A stretch of DNA of 64,000 bases from Marisa cornuarietis (taxonomy: Eukaryota; Mollusca; Gastropoda; Architaenioglossa; Ampullariidae), in NCBI GenBank assembly GCA_004794655.1, contig SMMW01000518.1:882501-946500 (forward strand), given 5' to 3'. The notes under the pieces are model-generated. The model searched no databases. It saw only the letters and a program-made list of their open reading frames with translations, and was not told the DNA's origin. Made by a program: the position numbers and the translations under genes. Shown in pieces: positions 1-11,945 of the stretch. Position 1 is the first letter of the stretch. Each line of letters begins with the position of its first letter.

Positions 1-2780
1 GGTCGATAGTCGTTGGCCTCTTGATTGAGGACGGGGGGAAATCGAGGTCAGTCGTTGTTTGTTCACATGAGAGAAGAGATCTGAAATGTCAGCCCCACGC
101 AGAGGCGGTTCTTATCCCCTACGGTACGAAATGGACATCTCCCCGGCATCCAAAAGCATTTGCCTTGTCTCTCCCGCGAGCCTGCCATTCCCACACACCG
201 TCACTCTTTGTCTCACTCTTCGTATCTGACTTATCCCCCCCTGGCACCACGCATTTCGTCGCGTGTGAAGAGTTGTCTGTCCCCGCCCCCCACATCCCCA
301 CTAAGGGCGGCCTGAGGTTAGGTGGTGCGGGTTGATGGTGTTAATGTTATTGCCTGGCTGCCATCGTCACCAAAGGGAGCACCACGGTCTGCCACGACCC
401 TGATGGGGTTATTTTGCGACCGTGCATCAGCAAGCACGTAAAGTGCTGTACGCCCGAAGGTGACAACTCTCTTGTGGCCTATTTTTCCCAGGAGTAAAGT
501 GTGCTAAAACTGACAATGGACTTATTTAATAACTCTTATCATCGAATTATTGTTTGCTATGCTTTCCTCTTTTTTTCTTTCAATGGTCGTTAGTAAGCAA
601 AGAGCGTAATGGCCTGAAACAAAGCCGGTGTGACCAGATTGGACACATGTACATAGGCACACACGCATGCTCACATGCCTTACACAAACATATGCTTATA
701 CATAAACATATGTCACACATATGCACAGACACACAGACAAACGCACACATAGAAATATGCATATTATTATACACATGCACGTTACACAGCAACAACCGCT
801 TCGTCCAGCAGCATCTTCTGCAAGATACAGTTCTGCTTTATCAGCTGTCTGCAGCATAGCGGCAGGAGGTGTGACTAACTAATCTCAGTCGCAACTCATT
901 ATCTCGTTACACGTTATCTCGCCAACTCCCTCTCTCTCCACACTTTGTGGCAAAACGGTTTCCCCAAACCTTATTTCCATTTATGGATCATAAAATCTCT
1001 CTGAGTTACCACCCTCGCCTTTCGTCCAATATTTGTGGACAAAAATCATAAGACGCGCCTGATCGGGACACGATAAAATTTCCGCTTCGAGGACGATGTT
1101 TTATCATCAAGTTGTTTGCGATTTTTGAATGGAATGTAGGGTGCATCTTCAGATCACCTTTTCGCTGCTAAGATGCGTGAAAGACACTTTCGGTTTCTCT
1201 CCTGTCGGCACTGTCCAGATACAAGTATCATAACCTCCAATGCAGTGTTCCATTTGCATGTGTTTGCACCACAGTACTCACTGTGTGCCGAGTAGTTTCC
1301 TTCTGATACGGTTTGTCTCCAAAATGTCAACACATTGAGGTAGCCACGACCTTGAAAAGGGGTATCAGTACTTGGCGGAGAAGTGCTGCCTATTTCTGAT
1401 GTTTGTAGGCGTGTATTTCGAGAACGGAAAGGAACGGGGTTATCCACCAAGATTTGAGGAAGAAATATTGTGCACTGCACTTTACAAAGTCATCGCAAAA
1501 ACAAATTGCAACCCCAGACCTTTAAAGCAGAGAATCAGACTTGAAACTGGGAAGCAAGTGCTGGCTTGAGGACTAACAAAGAATTATGCTTCTTCAAGCA
1601 GCGCTGTGTACATATTATTCAAATAAAGTCATATTTTCTTATTTTTATTCAAGGCTGCTCGGTCCTGTCTACCTTCTTGTCTGATCTAACACATACCAAC
1701 CCATAAATAAATAGAAAGCACTTTCACAGAGGCGTTAACTTTGCTAATAGGCGTATGCAGAGTTAACGAAAAGCAAACTACACAAAGGGAAATAGCCTCG
1801 TGAAAAAGTCATAAGAACTGAGAAAAAGGAAAAGTCATGCTCTAACCAAGCTCTTTTCAGATCCAGTCTTCAAGGCAAACACTCGTCTGAAATATGTTGT
1901 ATGCAACACAGAGGAATGACAAGATGGCGAGATTCCTTTAGTACAAACTGTCATCGCAGGTTTTCGAGGTACCTGGTGACCCTTCAGTGCTGCAGACTGG
2001 GAACAGACAGGAAAGGGAAATCTGTGGATTCTAGGACTCCGTCACTCCCGACGTGATTCATTCGTAAGGAACAGAGCGAAGAAGTGTTCTGATCCAGCTC
2101 CTCAGACGTCGGCCTCACGGAGGCAGATAAAACGAAGAAGTCTATTGACTAAGCTTTCAAAACTGTCGAAATAGGTAAGTTTTAAAATAAATGTATCACA
2201 AAGGCGTGAAATGATGTTAACTGATCGCACATCTTCACCAGCCGAAGTAGGTTACAGGATCAGAGTGATTTTTTGTGGGGTGTTATCAGCTACCTGAGTT
2301 GAAAGCTCAGTCATAAAAAATCACATTTTGCAGACTGGCAGACCTTTGTGCACTTGGTCCCACACCAACACTTTTCTGCAGACGAGAGCTTCGTCGCCGA
2401 AGGATATTTTGCAAAACCGTCTTGCTACAAAAATCTGAATTAACCAACATTATTTTAAAAGCTTTCATGGGCCGCAACTTTCAACAGGTAGTGGCACCAC
2501 CTAAGGTCCAACTACGGAACAGAAACAAAGACCGGAGCTCCTGCTACAAGCTCTCGTCTTGCGTCCCGTCCACAAAGAAACCTCCGAGGCAGCTGTAATG
2601 CCTCTGACGCATTGTTAAGGTTTAATTTTTCGTGGGCTAAATGCGACCAAGGGACTAATGTATCAAACTAAGAGACTACTTAAAAAAAAGCTTAACTAAT
2701 GCATCGAAGGAAGAGATTACCTAGAAACAAGTTTAACTAAAAAAGAATGAAGCGACTACTTAAAGAGAAGACGAACTCAC
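1..2780. other. No gene recognised; probable FABP intron 1
   Basis: I looked for the second FABP exon on the minus strand (expected to encode the G-x-x-x-R and K-P motifs after the phase-1 junction) and did not find it. Open frames here are short and look random. A CA/CATA-rich stretch lies at about 645-785. This is most simply the first FABP intron or intergenic DNA. Confidence 0.4.
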
Positions 2781-2853
2781 CTACTGCGTCTAGAAATGCA
2801 TCAACGTTTTCGGTACTAACTGACTCCCAGGTACCAATCAGGTTGTCCGCCAT
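2781..2853 (-). CDS. Fatty-acid-binding protein, first coding exon
   Basis: Read on the minus strand, an ATG in good context starts MADNLIGTWESVSTENVD and then AFLDAV, followed by a GTGAGT donor at 2780-2775. FABPs are about 130-residue cytosolic beta-barrel carriers of fatty acids and retinoids. The GTW motif near residue 8 and the overall spacing match the first beta strand and helix I of the family. The exon is 73 nt, ending after 24 codons plus one base, which is the classic length and phase of FABP exon 1. No further exon is seen down to position 1, so the gene probably continues off the left edge. The family call is strong; which FABP paralogue it is cannot be decided. Confidence 0.8.
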
Positions 2854-3110
2854 GGTTGCTGTGGTAGTGCCGAGCTGGGCGTTGCAAATGCTGTGTACGT
2901 GACGGCAGATGCCGGTCTGATCAGGTCAGCTGCGCGTGCGGGCGGACGGCGTAATAGCGCCAACGCTTCCGGCTCTTCGAACGTTCGGGCGCCGCTTGTC
3001 GCAAGCTGTGGTACTTCTCGCCCGGCCTCATTCGTGCTTGAATAGTCTGGGATGCGGATTTTCCTACAGCTGCGGTTGAAAGGCACTCGCCGGAAGTCGT
3101 CAAAAACGTG
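2854..3110 (-). promoter_or_regulatory. Probable 5' UTR and promoter of the FABP gene
   Basis: This is a locally GC- and CpG-rich stretch in otherwise AT-rich DNA, directly upstream (in minus sense) of the FABP start codon. Open frames through it have no recognisable protein motif and most likely reflect the base composition. No clear TATA box is seen. The assignment rests on position and composition. Confidence 0.4.
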
Positions 3111-3940
3111 ATTTTGTTTAAAACAATGATAATATTAAAACTGATGAAGTTGCTTAGCTGCCGCTTTCAGACTTAGTGGTGTTCGCGGTGGTGCGGTGGT
3201 AAAAGAAGAAGAAAAGGAAGGCAAAAAAGCTGATATAAGGTAGTCTGAGGAACCACTGCTTTAGGAAAAAAACTAAGCAAATAAACCAAGAAAAAAATTA
3301 ATAAAATGCAACCATGACGAAAGACGAAAGGTGGTGTAAAGATGAGGGTATGGTGGAACCCGCCAATTCTGAAAGCAAAACAGGCAAAATGAAGACAGCG
3401 CAGGTGATCGGAGCAATCCAAAATAGATGATTACTGCAGATTACGATATATATACATATATATCTTTTTCTGCCTCTATCCCCAGTTCTCTCTCCCTCTC
3501 TCTACCTCATAGTTATTTTTCTCGAGCATATGACGTATACCTTTGGACAAGCGTGAGAAACTCATGGTCATGAGGCTGACGAAACAGTTTACCAAAAGAA
3601 AACATAAAGAAAGAAACAGATAATTTGTTCCAGAAAATATAGTATAAAAGAAAAGCTCCAAGTTACAATTATACACATAAGCATGAACCTATTTAAATAC
3701 ATAAATAGTACACAAACTTTCACACAAACTACCAGACTTCAGAGTTGACTTCTGCAATATCCCAATTTTCATAAAGAGAAACACATTGTAACAAAACCAG
3801 TTTCTGATTTATGGAGTATATTTACCCGCATATCATTTGCTTCAGCGTAGAAAGTAGAAGAAAGGTACCCCTGGTGTGAAGAACAGACAGGGACACCCTA
3901 ACGCCCTAATGCCAGGTCAGTTGCTTTTAAAGTACGAGTA
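3111..3940. other. No feature recognised
   Basis: AT-rich intergenic DNA with A-rich and CT-rich stretches. Minus-strand open frames are hydrophobic because they read poly-purine tracts, and they show no domain. Confidence 0.4.
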
Positions 3941-3942
3941 GC

Positions 3943-3945
3943 TGA

Positions 3946-3990
<45 letters not shown>

Positions 3991-4300
3991 GATTTGCATA
4001 GCGCATATTCACACTCATAGAGAGCATGCTCTTAGCGCATAAAACAAGGAAGAGACATGGACTACATGGATAGAACACGAGGGACGGAAGAATAAACGAC
4101 AGTACTGACGACAAACAGAAAACAGAGATGGAAAACACAAAAAGGCACCAAGTAACAGGAACAGAGAATATAGTGATTCTGCACAGAAAAGATGGGTAGA
4201 AAAGTAGCAAAAGCGGAAGGGGGGAGGGTAAGAAGAACGAGCATTGTGTGAACTGTGATAGGAGCAATGCTTAAGGAAGAGGTGCGTTTTCAGTGCAGAT
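3943..4300 (-). mobile_element. LINE 3' end (CR1/L2-like) with (ATT)n tail
   Basis: An (AAT)n microsatellite at about 3945-3989 is followed by the same 3' UTR found at 9980-10175, 12766-13470 and, in opposite orientation, at 28316-29035 and 33004-34240. Shared landmarks are the tract 'gagagcatgctctta' and the PolII-like 'ctgcagaat' block. In the longer copies the coding end reads SLPFHIR-like residues typical of CR1/L2 reverse transcriptase C-termini. This copy is 5'-truncated and keeps little coding sequence. Confidence 0.7.
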
Positions 4301-6802
4301 AGCGTTGATCTGAGTACTGGATGCAGAGGAACTGTAAACTGTAATAATAGTGTTGGCTGAAGTAGTGGATTTATCAAAAATCTTGTTAAGCTGTAGCAAT
4401 GTCGCTGTTCTCTTTCTCCTGTCTCATCGTCAGTGCCCTACCCTTCTGTCACTTATTTATATCTTTCTCTCTCGTTTCTACCCGTCCAGCAAAGTTGTCT
4501 ACTTCGCTGTGACTATTCTGTATCTGCGATTACAAAGGTTCGTTTATCTGCTGGTAATTATACGCATCTTTGATTTTGTTTTTACATTGTTTTAGCCTGC
4601 ATTCATCAAATGACAATGCAGTTGCTCTTACAGGTCTTACCTTCACATAAATTCGATCTCCGCCGACCCTCTTTTCTTGTTTCCTTTCTCACATCAACGA
4701 TTACCTTATTTCTTATGTGTTGTTTCATCTTCAGATACAGCAAACAAGGTAAATACTCCATTTGTTCTTTCTCAATATCCTCTTGGTCTAGATTGAATGG
4801 TGGGATTTATAAGACCCTTTTCTCCAGTCCATCAACACGACATCATTTTTGTCTCTAATATTCACGTTTTCTTGAAGGGGAGCTGTGTGACGTGTACTTT
4901 TAAAAATGACGTTTATGGACGCAAAAAAGAAGCTTACTTTGACGTCACACAGCAGTCATAGCTAAGGGCCCAATGGTGGTTGGAACCGCCTCGTTCCTCA
5001 CTAAATAAACAAAAACATCAAGACCACCCAAACCTCCACCAACCTAGCTGTCGGGGCTGTTTGACATCCACCACCGCGCTGAGCTCTGCCCACCTGTCGT
5101 AGCCCACAGTCATATTGCTTTACAGGACTAGCAGTGCCATGTGTGGGTTCACGAACGGTAAGGTTGAGAAAAAAGGTAGTTTTTCCTTTTATGATAAGCA
5201 GGATATTTTCGTTCGCGTTGTTTCAGGTCTGTGGCAGTAGGTTTAATTTAAGTGTGTGGGGGAGTAGAAAGACGAAACGCAGTCATGCGAATTAGGCTTA
5301 ACGTGCATGTCACGTGAATGAATAAACGAAGTGTTAATTTCATTCGCACTATGCTGGTGTGTGTGTGTGTGTTCCAGAATACCCAATGAGAGCCCTTTGT
5401 TAGAGCTCCTCCAGCATCATATCAACTTTAACCATCTTCCACGAAGTCCCTCTGTTGCCTTTTATACGAGTAAGTATTTTGGGGGCTTTAGCATGATGTA
5501 TTTTAAAAAAGGTCGAGACGTCATCACACGCCATTTTGGGTAGTCCAACGTGCCAAGATATATAATAAGGATGCTGATGGAGAAGGTTTACGGTTGTCCT
5601 TTTGGGTAGACAAGATCCCTATTGGTTGAATCCATGAGAATTCAGGCAATGAGTATCAGGGACCACGTTTATAAAATTACTTTTTATTAACAATAATACA
5701 CATGGGAAAATTAACTCGAATGCGCCCACTTAGTAACAGACAATCAGTAATAATACAACGTAGACTGCAATTACCGTGATTGTTGCCCATTAAATTTTAA
5801 TCTGATTGACTTAACAGTCTGTTGAATGAAATCAGTTTGGACCATTTAATTATTTTTTTAACTTCATTCGAAGCTTCTAAATAAAGTTCCAATCTGTAGG
5901 GCTGTATTCCAAATTCAGCTGTTTCATTTTTTTTTGGGAAAAAAATCGCTTCTTGGACACGACAACCTGAGCGATGTTTCTTCATTTGACTTGAAGACAT
6001 GCGCACTCGCTGTTACAAATACTCAGGGCGCGTACGAGAACCTCCAGTACAGGAGAGTCATTTTTTCCCGCCTTCCTAGTTGCAGGTGAGAATGCTGATG
6101 TTTGAAGGCTTATATCTTTTAAAATTAAGCATAATTATGTGCTCATATTTTGGGAATTATTATTTTAAAACCAACTTAACCCGATCATAAAGAAAAAATG
6201 TTGCACTCGTTTTGTCCTTTATTAAAGTATACCGTGAAGTTAGCTCTCCCGCTATTCCTACTATAGTCGTCTTCCTAACTGTTAGGAACAGCTGAACTGA
6301 TTCTTTGTTCCACAAAAATAGCTTCGTATTCTATTTTTATTCAGACGACGCCAGCATAGACAGTGACTAGCAGGAATTATTCGAGATCTGACCAATATTA
6401 TTCTGTGGAACCTACAGATTTAAAAGCGCATGCGAAATATGCCTTCTTTGAGACGATAATAGTCTCTCGCTCTCTTTTCGTCCTAACTATAATACACCTG
6501 CGTATATTTTGTTCACAACTAGCTAGTTACTGCCATGTGAACTACTAATCATCAACTTGAAAAAATTCTGGACAAAAATCTTATTTAGTGCTTACTTAAT
6601 GCGTGAGTATATTACTAGTTTGATCGCTTTGAAATTTTTAAAGAGATAAACGCGTATACTTTCTATGACTAGGTTAACCAAAGGTCTTAAAAAATATCCC
6701 TAGTAACTGCCATCTGCTATATACCAGCCTTCAAACATCGGCAACTTCTCTACTCATTGCGCACACAAACATTGACATCCTTCGGTCTGATCAGTGCACA
6801 CA

Positions 6803-6840
<38 letters not shown>

Positions 6841-7226
6841 TTGACATCCTCTGCTCTGCTTGGCTCAGCAATGAGAAGCTTCACAAACCATGACAAAAGT
6901 CCTGCCCTGTCCTTCGTCATCTAGGTCAGAGGCAGTGAAGAAGCTGTGAGCCTTTGCTATGTATGACATGTCGCTTTGAATGCTTGTATCTTTCTAGTTT
7001 CGTTGTAGCTAGGCTTTTTATCATTTTAAAAATGCACCCTGACCAATCTTGAAGTCTCTTCAAGTGGAGCACTGCTACCTTGGGACTTCGGGTGGGCAGC
7101 AAGTGAGTGGGTGGCAGCAAGTGGATGGGTGGGAGGAATGAATGGATGAGTTATTGGCTGGTAAATTGGCTGGCTGGCTGGCTTCGTCTTGGTGATTCTT
7201 CCTTGACTTGTGCTGGTTGGTTACAG
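4301..7226. other. Intergenic stretch with simple repeats
   Basis: No convincing gene. It contains a TGACGTCA (CRE-type) octamer near 4940, a (TG)n run at about 5358-5370, a (CT)n/(CA)n microsatellite at about 6800-6840, and the block 'gttagctctcccgctatt' at about 6239 that recurs at about 11463. A short ATG-initiated reading frame at 5139-5157 ending in a GTAAGG donor could be a leader exon; see the findings. Confidence 0.4.
6088..6750. mobile_element. Candidate terminal-inverted-repeat element
   Basis: The sequence GATGTTTGAAGGCT at about 6096-6109 recurs inverted at about 6727-6740, and the match extends outward imperfectly to about 23 bp. The roughly 660-bp interior has no coding potential. 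No target-site duplication is obvious. It could be an old non-autonomous DNA transposon. Confidence 0.35.
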
Positions 7227-7228
7227 GC

Positions 7229-7552
7229 ATGGAAGATGAAGAGGACCCAACCCTTCTTATCGCAGGAGCTGTCGCCGGAGTAGTGGTTATCGTTGCTATA
7301 GTAGTTGTGATCTTTAAAAGCAGAGGTTCGGCTGCGGCTGCCGCGCCCGCAACACCCTCGCCTACATCTTCTGACACCGCTGCCGCAAAACCCGCCAAAC
7401 CCCCCGCCAAACCCGCCGGCAAACCTGGCAAACCCCCCGCAAAACCTCCCGGCAAACCCGGCAGTCCTAAGCCCGGCAGTCCCAAGCCTAGCAGTCCCAA
7501 GCCCAAAAAGAAAATGGGCTACGAAGATGATGACACAACAGATCTGTTTTAA
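7229..7552 (+). CDS. Small single-pass membrane protein, Pro/Lys-rich tail
   Basis: I do not recognise this gene. From the ATG at 7229 it encodes 107 residues. A short acidic N-terminus (MEDEEDPT) is followed by one hydrophobic segment (about residues 9-31, LLIAGAVAGVVVIVAIVVV), then an Ala-rich linker and a tail built of PAKP, GKP and SPKP units, ending in the acidic GYEDDDTTDLF. The ATG sits three bases after a good acceptor (TTACAG at 7221-7226), so this may be the only coding exon of a small protein or the last exon of a longer receptor. The acidic residues before the segment and the basic tail after it predict a cytoplasmic tail. Codon use is GC-rich relative to its surroundings, which supports real coding. 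No homologue is claimed. Confidence 0.55.
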   Translation: MEDEEDPTLLIAGAVAGVVVIVAIVVVIFKSRGSAAAAAPATPSPTSSDTAAAKPAKPPAKPAGKPGKPPAKPPGKPGSPKPGSPKPSSPKPKKKMGYEDDDTTDLF

Positions 7553-8091
7553 CACGTGCGGTGCCGCTCTTCACGCTATATAAACTATCGTCCTGTAACC
7601 AGTGAGGCTACCTCCTGCTCACCCAGAGATGGCAACATCTCACTGAAAGCGAAGAGTGTGAATGTGTGTGGGGGTACGTGAAGGCAGGCTGAGGTTGTAG
7701 CATCCCTCTGGTTGAATAAGTACTACGTGCGTGCACTTGACATGCAAGTGCCGGACAGCTTGCAATTTCTCGCTGATTGTACTGAAGGAGGAGAAGGAAA
7801 GAACATTTGTAACAAAAGCTATGCACATTAAAATTAATATCAATGTGTGTTTTTTCTTGCTTACTTTTAGAGAGAAAAAAACGTGTTAATAAGACTAGTT
7901 CAAAGAACGCGAAGATGTCGAGCCATTCGCAAGAGCTGGAAGTCTCACTTTGGCGGGACAGCCAGCCCAGATGAATGTCAAGTTCTTTTCACCCTCTGCA
8001 ATGGCGAGCTGGTCATTCGAACAGACGACGAATGAGGTGATGATGAGGACTACAATGATGGTAATGATGGAGCACATTCGCCCAAACTCTC
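7553..8091. other. 3' flank of the small membrane-protein ORF
   Basis: No gene seen. ATTAAA-type signals near 7827 could serve as the polyadenylation site. The stretch ends at the sharp left boundary of the inverted duplication at 8092. Confidence 0.35.
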
Positions 8092-8565
8092 ATTCATCCA
8101 TGAGTTTTGCCGCTTTGTTCCAGGTGTCAGTATGAATCTGAATGTAGGAGCAGTGCGTGGAACTGAAAGGTTAGCAGCGTTAGTTGTGTACACGAACGCA
8201 CGGGCAGGGACGGAGTTTGAGGGACAGTTGGCTCTTGCGGCTGATGTTGGTGCCATGCTGCACAAAACGTTTAAGGCGGCTTTAACTGGGTGATCCTTTC
8301 CGGTGTGAATATGTTAGAGGCACTTGAAGTTTCGGTCTTAATTGATTAAAAGTCGATCGATCACTAACTGGCTTCTTGTCGACGGATCATCCATGTTGAA
8401 TTTCTAAATTTGCCCAAGCCTATAACTTCATTTATCCAATATGGTTGCTTCCACGAGTGTGAATGGTGTCACAGACGACTTTAACGCGAATACCTTTCTT
8501 CCTCCATAAATAATAATGGAAAGAAAATAAAAAGTAGACGAAATGTTTGTTTGTTAACGCTTTAC

Positions 8566-8600
8566 GCCGTGCCAGCAGCAAGGGCTATATCGCGGCGAAA
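8566..8600 (-). mobile_element. LINE/SINE 3' tail remnant
   Basis: On the minus strand the sequence reads as 'gatatagcccttgctgctgg' and then 'cacggcgtaaa', the same tail seen in the SINE at 18598-18786 and the LINE ending near 23066. The matching place in the source block is about 32190-32225, so this insertion predates the duplication. Confidence 0.55.
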
Positions 8601-9971
8601 GTAGACAAAAGCATTGGGATTCAAAGCTTGCGCAGCCAGCAGGTTTGTTGTTAGGCTAGAGTTTACCTGTCATTAAGCATGTTCTCTCAAAAGTAACTAT
8701 GACAAGACACGTTCCTAATATTTCTACCCCGTAGAAGACATATTTAAGAAAACCATACCCACATAACACCCATATCAATAAAATATTTGAAGATTAAGTG
8801 AGCTGGGCCTGAAGTTAAGCTTCAAATTGCAGACACGTTAACTCTCCTTGGTGTGTCGCAAGAAGTCGTGAATTTTGTGTTTGTTATTATTACGAAAAAG
8901 ACACTTGGATTGAGGAAAATTTTAACTACAGACCTCACTGAAGACTGCAGTCATGAGAGATTAATAGTTGTCCAATCAGTGAGCTTTCTTTCATTGCTGA
9001 AATAAGGTCTGGCCTCTTTTCAAAACCCAGTGAGAACTACAGCATGTTCCCATAGGATTACACTCAACGTTTGGTAAATAGGATATTATGATGAATAAGA
9101 CCAATAATTTAGTCTATGAACATGAGTACGGTGCTCAGGATAATGCGCACGCTCAACACACACGAGCACACAGAACTAACTGTTGCAAGAACATGCTGAA
9201 TAATGATTAAGACGGCTGAGTTAAGGTAGTGCCTCTGACATCAAGTTCCAACGCAGTAGTGATAATATCATCATCACACTTTTGTATAGTACCATTACCA
9301 CTAAGGCTGAACACGCTTTACAACAGGCACACACACACAGAATAATGAAGTCCACCCAATCCATCGGATAACTGTACCGCGCGACTATCCTAACTTTATA
9401 CACCACACAACAAGATTGAAATGTTCTCGACAAAGCGAGAATGAAAGAGCAGTAAATTATGGTGACGTTAATTGACAGTTCTGCTGATTTTACACTCCGC
9501 TGTGATCATGCCCATTCACTAATTCGCAGAGATTCGAAATCTGCATCACCATCCACTGTACTTAACCATGCACCGATTGCCTTGACGGCAATATCTGACA
9601 GTCATCACTATTTCAAAAGTTATGTTTGAATCGTCGAGTACTTTTCTTCCTCTTGACAATTCTTCTGCACATTTTCTCCATTTCGGTATTAACTTATGCG
9701 ACTTACTTTAGAACAAACCCAAATGTATTAGTTTGTGATCAGTTCTAGGCTAAGCTGCTCGTGTGGTCGATTGAAAGGTTTTATCCATCTGAGAAGTTTC
9801 TTCCTAGTCAGGATAACTAGGAAAAAATAGTAACAGGGCTATTACCAGGTTATTACAATACAAAATGCGTTCAGCAGATTGTTTACTCCTGGCTTAAAGA
9901 AGTGTTCGTATAAAGTAGAATTTTTAGCAATCCATCGCTCTCTCTCTCTCTCTCACGTACACACAGATCCA

Positions 9972-10175
9972 CGAGTGTCAAAATAATAATAATAATAATA
10001 ATTAATAATAATAATAATAATAATGAAGATTTTTATAGCGCATATTCACTCATAGAGAGCATGCTCTTAGTGCTTAAAACGAGGAAGAGACATGGACTAA
10101 ATGGATAGAACACGAGGGACGGAAGAATAAAAACAGTACTGACGACAAACAACAAGCAAAGATAGAAAACACAAA
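9972..10175 (-). mobile_element. LINE 3' end (CR1/L2-like) with (AAT)n tail
   Basis: (AAT)n at about 9981-10024 is followed by the same 3' UTR as the copy at 3943-4300 ('gagagcatgctctta', then 'acatggactaaatgg'). It is truncated to about 150 bp of unique element sequence. Confidence 0.65.
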
Positions 10176-10529
10176 AAGGCACCAAGGAAGTCAAAAGGAA
10201 GTCTGTGGATCCTCGTCAACACCGATGCTTCCCGGTCAAAAGAAACTGCGCTTGGGATGGATGAGGGGATCATGTCCTAACGTCCAGCGACAGGCACGAC
10301 TCAGAATACACATCAAAACAAAGTCTAGTGACATACATCAGGCTAGACAAAAGGACAGAGAGCACTCCCCTCAAGCTGTTCTCAAGTCTTTCAAGGTACT
10401 TCGAATCGGAGTTGCACAAACTCCAGGTTCATCTTTTCTCCAGACGTGTGTCTCTTTAAAATCAATGAACGTGTTGCTGCTAGACAACGTTTGTCTAAAG
10501 TCAAGCGAAGTAACTCTTCCGGCAAAAGT

Positions 10530-10590
10530 TTCTCCCGCGGACGACTCGGTCGCGATATGATTGGTCCTGACGTCACTTTAGCAGGCGGTA
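10530..10590. promoter_or_regulatory. CpG-rich segment with CCAAT-type and CRE motifs
   Basis: ATTGG (inverted CCAAT box) at 10560-10564 lies 3 bp from a perfect TGACGTCA at 10568-10575, within a CpG-rich stretch. The arrangement resembles a TATA-less core promoter, but no transcript or coding exon is evident nearby. It lies in the part of the left block that has no counterpart in the source block. Confidence 0.25.
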
Positions 10591-11500
10591 CAGCTAGCGC
10601 CACCTGCCGAGGACGCACGACTCGGCCGATAGCATGGCAGTTGAGCAATGAATATGCTGACTTTGCATGAAGGAAGTCAGCAAATAAATCCAAACCTGTC
10701 TTTCTACAGGAGGTAAAATGGCACAGAACATAAACCACTGAGCAATCCGCTCCATAACTTTCATACAGACAACTTATCCATAGCTCAAGAATCTGATTAG
10801 TCAAAAAAATAAAAAATAAAAAAAAGAACGAAGGCCACAGAGCGGCTTATTTGGAAGCGTAAGCATGGTCACCGTGAGCACTTTTCCGTAAAAGAAGAGA
10901 TTCTTTAAGGTAGAAAACATTTTGATATACCAAATTTATTATTTGTTAAAATGGACACTTTGAGGGCGGAGGACTTCGTGGGCAAAAACCAATGAAAGTT
11001 ACGTCCTTAACAGAAGTGACGCCATCTTGACATTAATAGTTTTCTCTCTCAAATACACCAGAGACTGAGAGAGGACATTTCAAAACTACAATGCGATAAA
11101 ATCACATTTTCAGCTTTGCGAAGGAACAAGGAGTTTATATGCATCCAAAACTCCCCACCCCCGCCAAAAAAAATAAATAAACGCTTTCCAGAAGCTTTTT
11201 GTGGGTGGAGAAAAAAGCACACAAAGTGTGATATTTGTAACAGAGCTCACGTTTAATAGTATGGCATGTGTGTCACCTTTAACATTTTCCAACTCCACAT
11301 CGTTTTTCCGAATTTTGCTGTACTTCTTTCGTCATCAGAAAAGTTGTAGACTATGTTTGGTTTGAGTGTTTTGTTCCTTAAACACACACTCAAATGTACG
11401 TCTTCATTAGCTTTCACCGGATATATCCTGCTCTCGTTTGCGAACTCGCAAAGATATATTTAGTTAGCTCTCCCGCTATTCTTTCCCCATTCTTCTAGTT

Positions 11501-11945
11501 CAGGGGTGGGCAAAGTTTTCTTTTTGCGAGCCGGTCTCAAAATTGAAAACTTTGCAGCGGACCGGTAAAATACCAAAAACTCTAGCCAGGTGACTAACAA
11601 CACACATAGTAATAATGGAATGGACGGCAAATGAGGACGTTCACTTTCCGGATTTATTGTGTTAAGTGAAACTGTTTGAATTCGTTCACAATAAAACGTT
11701 ATAAAACCAGCCTGTCCTTTGAAGGCAGCCTCTCTAATGCTCTCTAACGACTCCACGTCAGCCGTCTTGTTATCTTTGTACCTGGTGTGTGATAATACAG
11801 ACTGCCGATTTCTAACGCTGTTGTACCTGATACATTAAATTTCAACCAAATTAACCTGAACTGAATTTTAAAAAAAAATGCACTTCACATATTGGCAAAC
11901 GGGTCGGTCCAAAAACGTCCACGGGCCGCACTTTGCCTACCTCTG
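11501..11945. mobile_element. hAT-type MITE with 8-bp target duplication
   Basis: Ends are CAGGGGTGGGCAAAG and, inverted, CTTTGCCTACCTCTG. The flanks TTCTAGTT (11493-11500) and TTCTAGCT (11946-11953) are an 8-bp target duplication with one mismatch, the hallmark of hAT insertion. The 445-bp interior is non-coding. A related copy lies at 53842-54315. This copy is absent from the matching place in the source block (about 29110). Confidence 0.85.

Noticed and set aside
2838..3103. Two minus-strand frames of 60-82 codons
   Set aside because: They fall in the CpG-rich 5' UTR/promoter of the FABP gene and are in the wrong frame for it.
3917..4267. Minus-strand frame ending in poly-Tyr
   Set aside because: Reads through the (AAT)n tail of a LINE 3' end; not a gene.
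7075..7555. Gly/Leu-rich minus-strand frames
   Set aside because: They are the complement of the Pro/Lys-rich coding tail of the plus-strand ORF.
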